From Alphaproteobacteria bacterium (GTDB taxonomy: Bacteria > Pseudomonadota > Alphaproteobacteria > Rhodobacterales > Rhodobacteraceae), in contig RFGD01000157.1 of the NCBI GenBank assembly GCA_003696705.1, positions 1-6,412 of the forward strand: a DNA stretch of 6,412 nucleotides, written 5' to 3'. The position numbers were made by a program, and so were the translations under genes. The notes under the pieces were generated by a model. That model saw nothing but the letters and a program-made list of their open reading frames with translations, was not told the origin of the DNA and ran no database searches. Positions 5,448 through 6,412 of this stretch are shown here, in pieces. Each line of letters starts with the position of its first letter. The stretch's first letter is position 1.

Positions 5448-5449
5448 CA
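5438..5449. promoter_or_regulatory. Candidate operator TGAC-TATT-GTCA
   Basis: A perfect 4 + 4 base inverted repeat with a 4-base centre, placed directly over the predicted -10 element of the XRE regulator gene. XRE dimers often bind such sites, so autorepression is plausible but not shown. Confidence 0.4.
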
Positions 5450-5538
5450 GCGGCGTTCCGGGGGAGCCAGGCGATCACAGGGTTGTGGTCCCCGAAATCG
5501 AAACATGCGGCAAGGTCCGCGCAAGGAGTTGAACAGTC

Positions 5539-5898
5539 ATGACGCACCCGGTGGACGTCCATGTCGGCAAGCGAATTCGTCACCGCCGCTGGATGATCGG
5601 CATGACGCAGCAGCAGCTGGCCGAACAGGTCGGCATCAAGTTCCAGCAGATCCAGAAGTACGAGACCGGGATGAACCGCGTCAGCGCCTCTCGGCTCTGG
5701 GACATTGCGCATGCGCTTGATGTGCCGATCAGCTTCTTCTTCGAGGGCATCAGCGAGGGAGAGGCGACCGAAGGCAAGGTCCAGGGCGACATCCTTGCCG
5801 ACAAGGAGGCGATGGAGCTTGTGCGCGCCTTCTACTCGATCCCGGAAGAGCAGCGTCGGCGCCTCTTCGAACTGGCCCGTGTCCTGAGCGCGGCCTGA
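5539..5898 (+). CDS. XRE/Cro-type helix-turn-helix transcriptional regulator
   Basis: DNA-binding protein of 119 residues. The helix-turn-helix domain covers about residues 8-68: VGKRIRHRRWMIGMTQQQLAEQ forms the first helices, and GIKFQQIQKYETGMNRVSASRL includes the recognition helix (about 33-43). The segment VPISFFFEG (62-70) ends the domain and is characteristic of an alphaproteobacterial XRE group that includes PraR of rhizobia (recalled family resemblance, not searched). The C-terminal 50 residues (ADKEAMELVRAFYSIPEEQRRRLFELARVL) look helical and probably serve dimerisation. The start ATG 5539 is preceded by AAGGAG (5523-5528) with 10-base spacing. hisN follows 95 bases later on the same strand with no terminator seen, so co-transcription is possible. 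Target genes are unknown. Confidence 0.93.
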   Translation: MTHPVDVHVGKRIRHRRWMIGMTQQQLAEQVGIKFQQIQKYETGMNRVSASRLWDIAHALDVPISFFFEGISEGEATEGKVQGDILADKEAMELVRAFYSIPEEQRRRLFELARVLSAA

Positions 5899-5993
5899 AC
5901 GGCCCGCGCGACACAATCGCACCGTCGAATGGCTCCCAGGCCGGGCTTGGCCATGGGGTCGGCCGGCGGCAGCGAGAAGGTCCGAGCGAACCC

Positions 5994-6412
5994 ATGGACA
6001 TCGCCGAGCAGGCCGAGATCGAGCGCACCGCGCACGCCCTTGCCGACGCGGCGCGTCGCGCCACGCTGCCGCATTTCCGCACGGCCGGACTTTCCGCCGA
6101 GAACAAGGACGCCGGGGGATTCGATCCCGTCACGGTCGCAGACCGCGCTGCGGAAGCGGCGATGCGAGAGGTTCTTGCAACCTTCCGCCCGGACGACGGG
6201 ATCCTTGGCGAGGAACTGGGCCACAGCCCCGGCCGCTCGGGCGTGACCTGGGTCATCGATCCGATCGACGGGACCCGCGGCTTCCTGTCGGGCACGCCGA
6301 CATGGACGGTTCTGATCGCGGCGACGGTCGCCGACCGCGCCGTGTTCGGGATCGTCGACCAGCCCTATATCGGCGAACGGTTCTGGGGCGGCTTCGGAAA
6401 GGCCGGATTCGA
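5994..6412 (+). CDS. hisN: Histidinol-phosphatase, inositol monophosphatase family (3' end cut by window)
   Basis: N-terminal 139 codons of a metal-dependent phosphatase of the inositol monophosphatase fold. HisN members remove phosphate from L-histidinol phosphate, the penultimate step of histidine biosynthesis, using magnesium. Visible motifs are FDPVTVADRAAE (43-54), the metal-binding GEE (Glu73 in ILGEELG) and the hallmark WVIDPIDGTRGFLSG (86-100) with metal ligands Asp89 and Asp92. The later metal-binding aspartate lies beyond the window. The DPIDGTRGF form and the GILGEELG context favour HisN over SuhB- or CysQ-type members, though substrate is not proved by motif. ATG 5994 is the start: it is the only in-frame ATG or GTG after the XRE stop that I found. 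The ribosome binding site is weak (GAGAAGG at 5974-5980 is 13 bases away). The coding sequence is open to the last base. Confidence 0.9.
   Translation, partial: MDIAEQAEIERTAHALADAARRATLPHFRTAGLSAENKDAGGFDPVTVADRAAEAAMREVLATFRPDDGILGEELGHSPGRSGVTWVIDPIDGTRGFLSGTPTWTVLIAATVADRAVFGIVDQPYIGERFWGGFGKAGF

Noticed and set aside
5395..5922. 175-codon minus-strand open frame opposite the XRE gene
   Set aside because: It is the complement of a strongly supported helix-turn-helix gene and shows no own domain.

Overview
This GC-rich window most resembles an ordinary chromosomal segment of an alphaproteobacterium, probably a member of the Rhodobacteraceae. The basis is recognition of protein types (cysteine-free L33, a DUF1127 protein beside a LysR regulator, a MTHPVDVHVGKRIRHRR-type XRE regulator next to hisN, and an excalibur-type lipoprotein) plus base composition. 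No database search was possible. I see no phage genes, insertion sequences, CRISPR arrays, tRNAs or plasmid functions.

Layout. Left end, + strand: a probable excalibur-domain lipoprotein (its true start may lie just outside the window) overlaps a zinc N-acetylmuramoyl-L-alanine amidase by 4 bases. The RNase P RNA gene rnpB begins 7 to 10 bases after the amidase stop, and its likely promoter lies inside the amidase 3' end. rpmG (ribosomal protein L33) follows and ends in a strong intrinsic terminator. A second terminator faces it and belongs to a minus-strand gene for a Bax inhibitor-1 family membrane protein. Upstream of that, also on the minus strand, is a 70-72 aa DUF1127 protein. It is divergent from a LysR-type regulator across a 120-base AT-rich interval (about 39% GC by hand count).

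The LysR gene converges, with only 4 bases between stop codons, on a minus-strand zinc-free quinone oxidoreductase of the medium-chain dehydrogenase/reductase (MDR) superfamily. That gene is divergent from an XRE/Cro-type regulator. At the right edge is hisN (histidinol-phosphatase of the inositol monophosphatase family), cut off by the window end after 139 codons.

How the genes work together. This is a mosaic of short transcription units rather than one pathway. The left part serves the envelope (lipoprotein, peptidoglycan amidase). The middle serves RNA processing and translation (rnpB, rpmG). The clearest regulatory unit is the LysR/DUF1127 divergon: an ATCA-N7-TGAT inverted repeat lies about 64 bases upstream of the predicted DUF1127 transcription start and 10 bases before the LysR start codon. 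That is the classical geometry for activation of the target and autoregulation of the regulator. I did not find a convincing undescribed system; the regulatory architecture is the most interesting part of the window.
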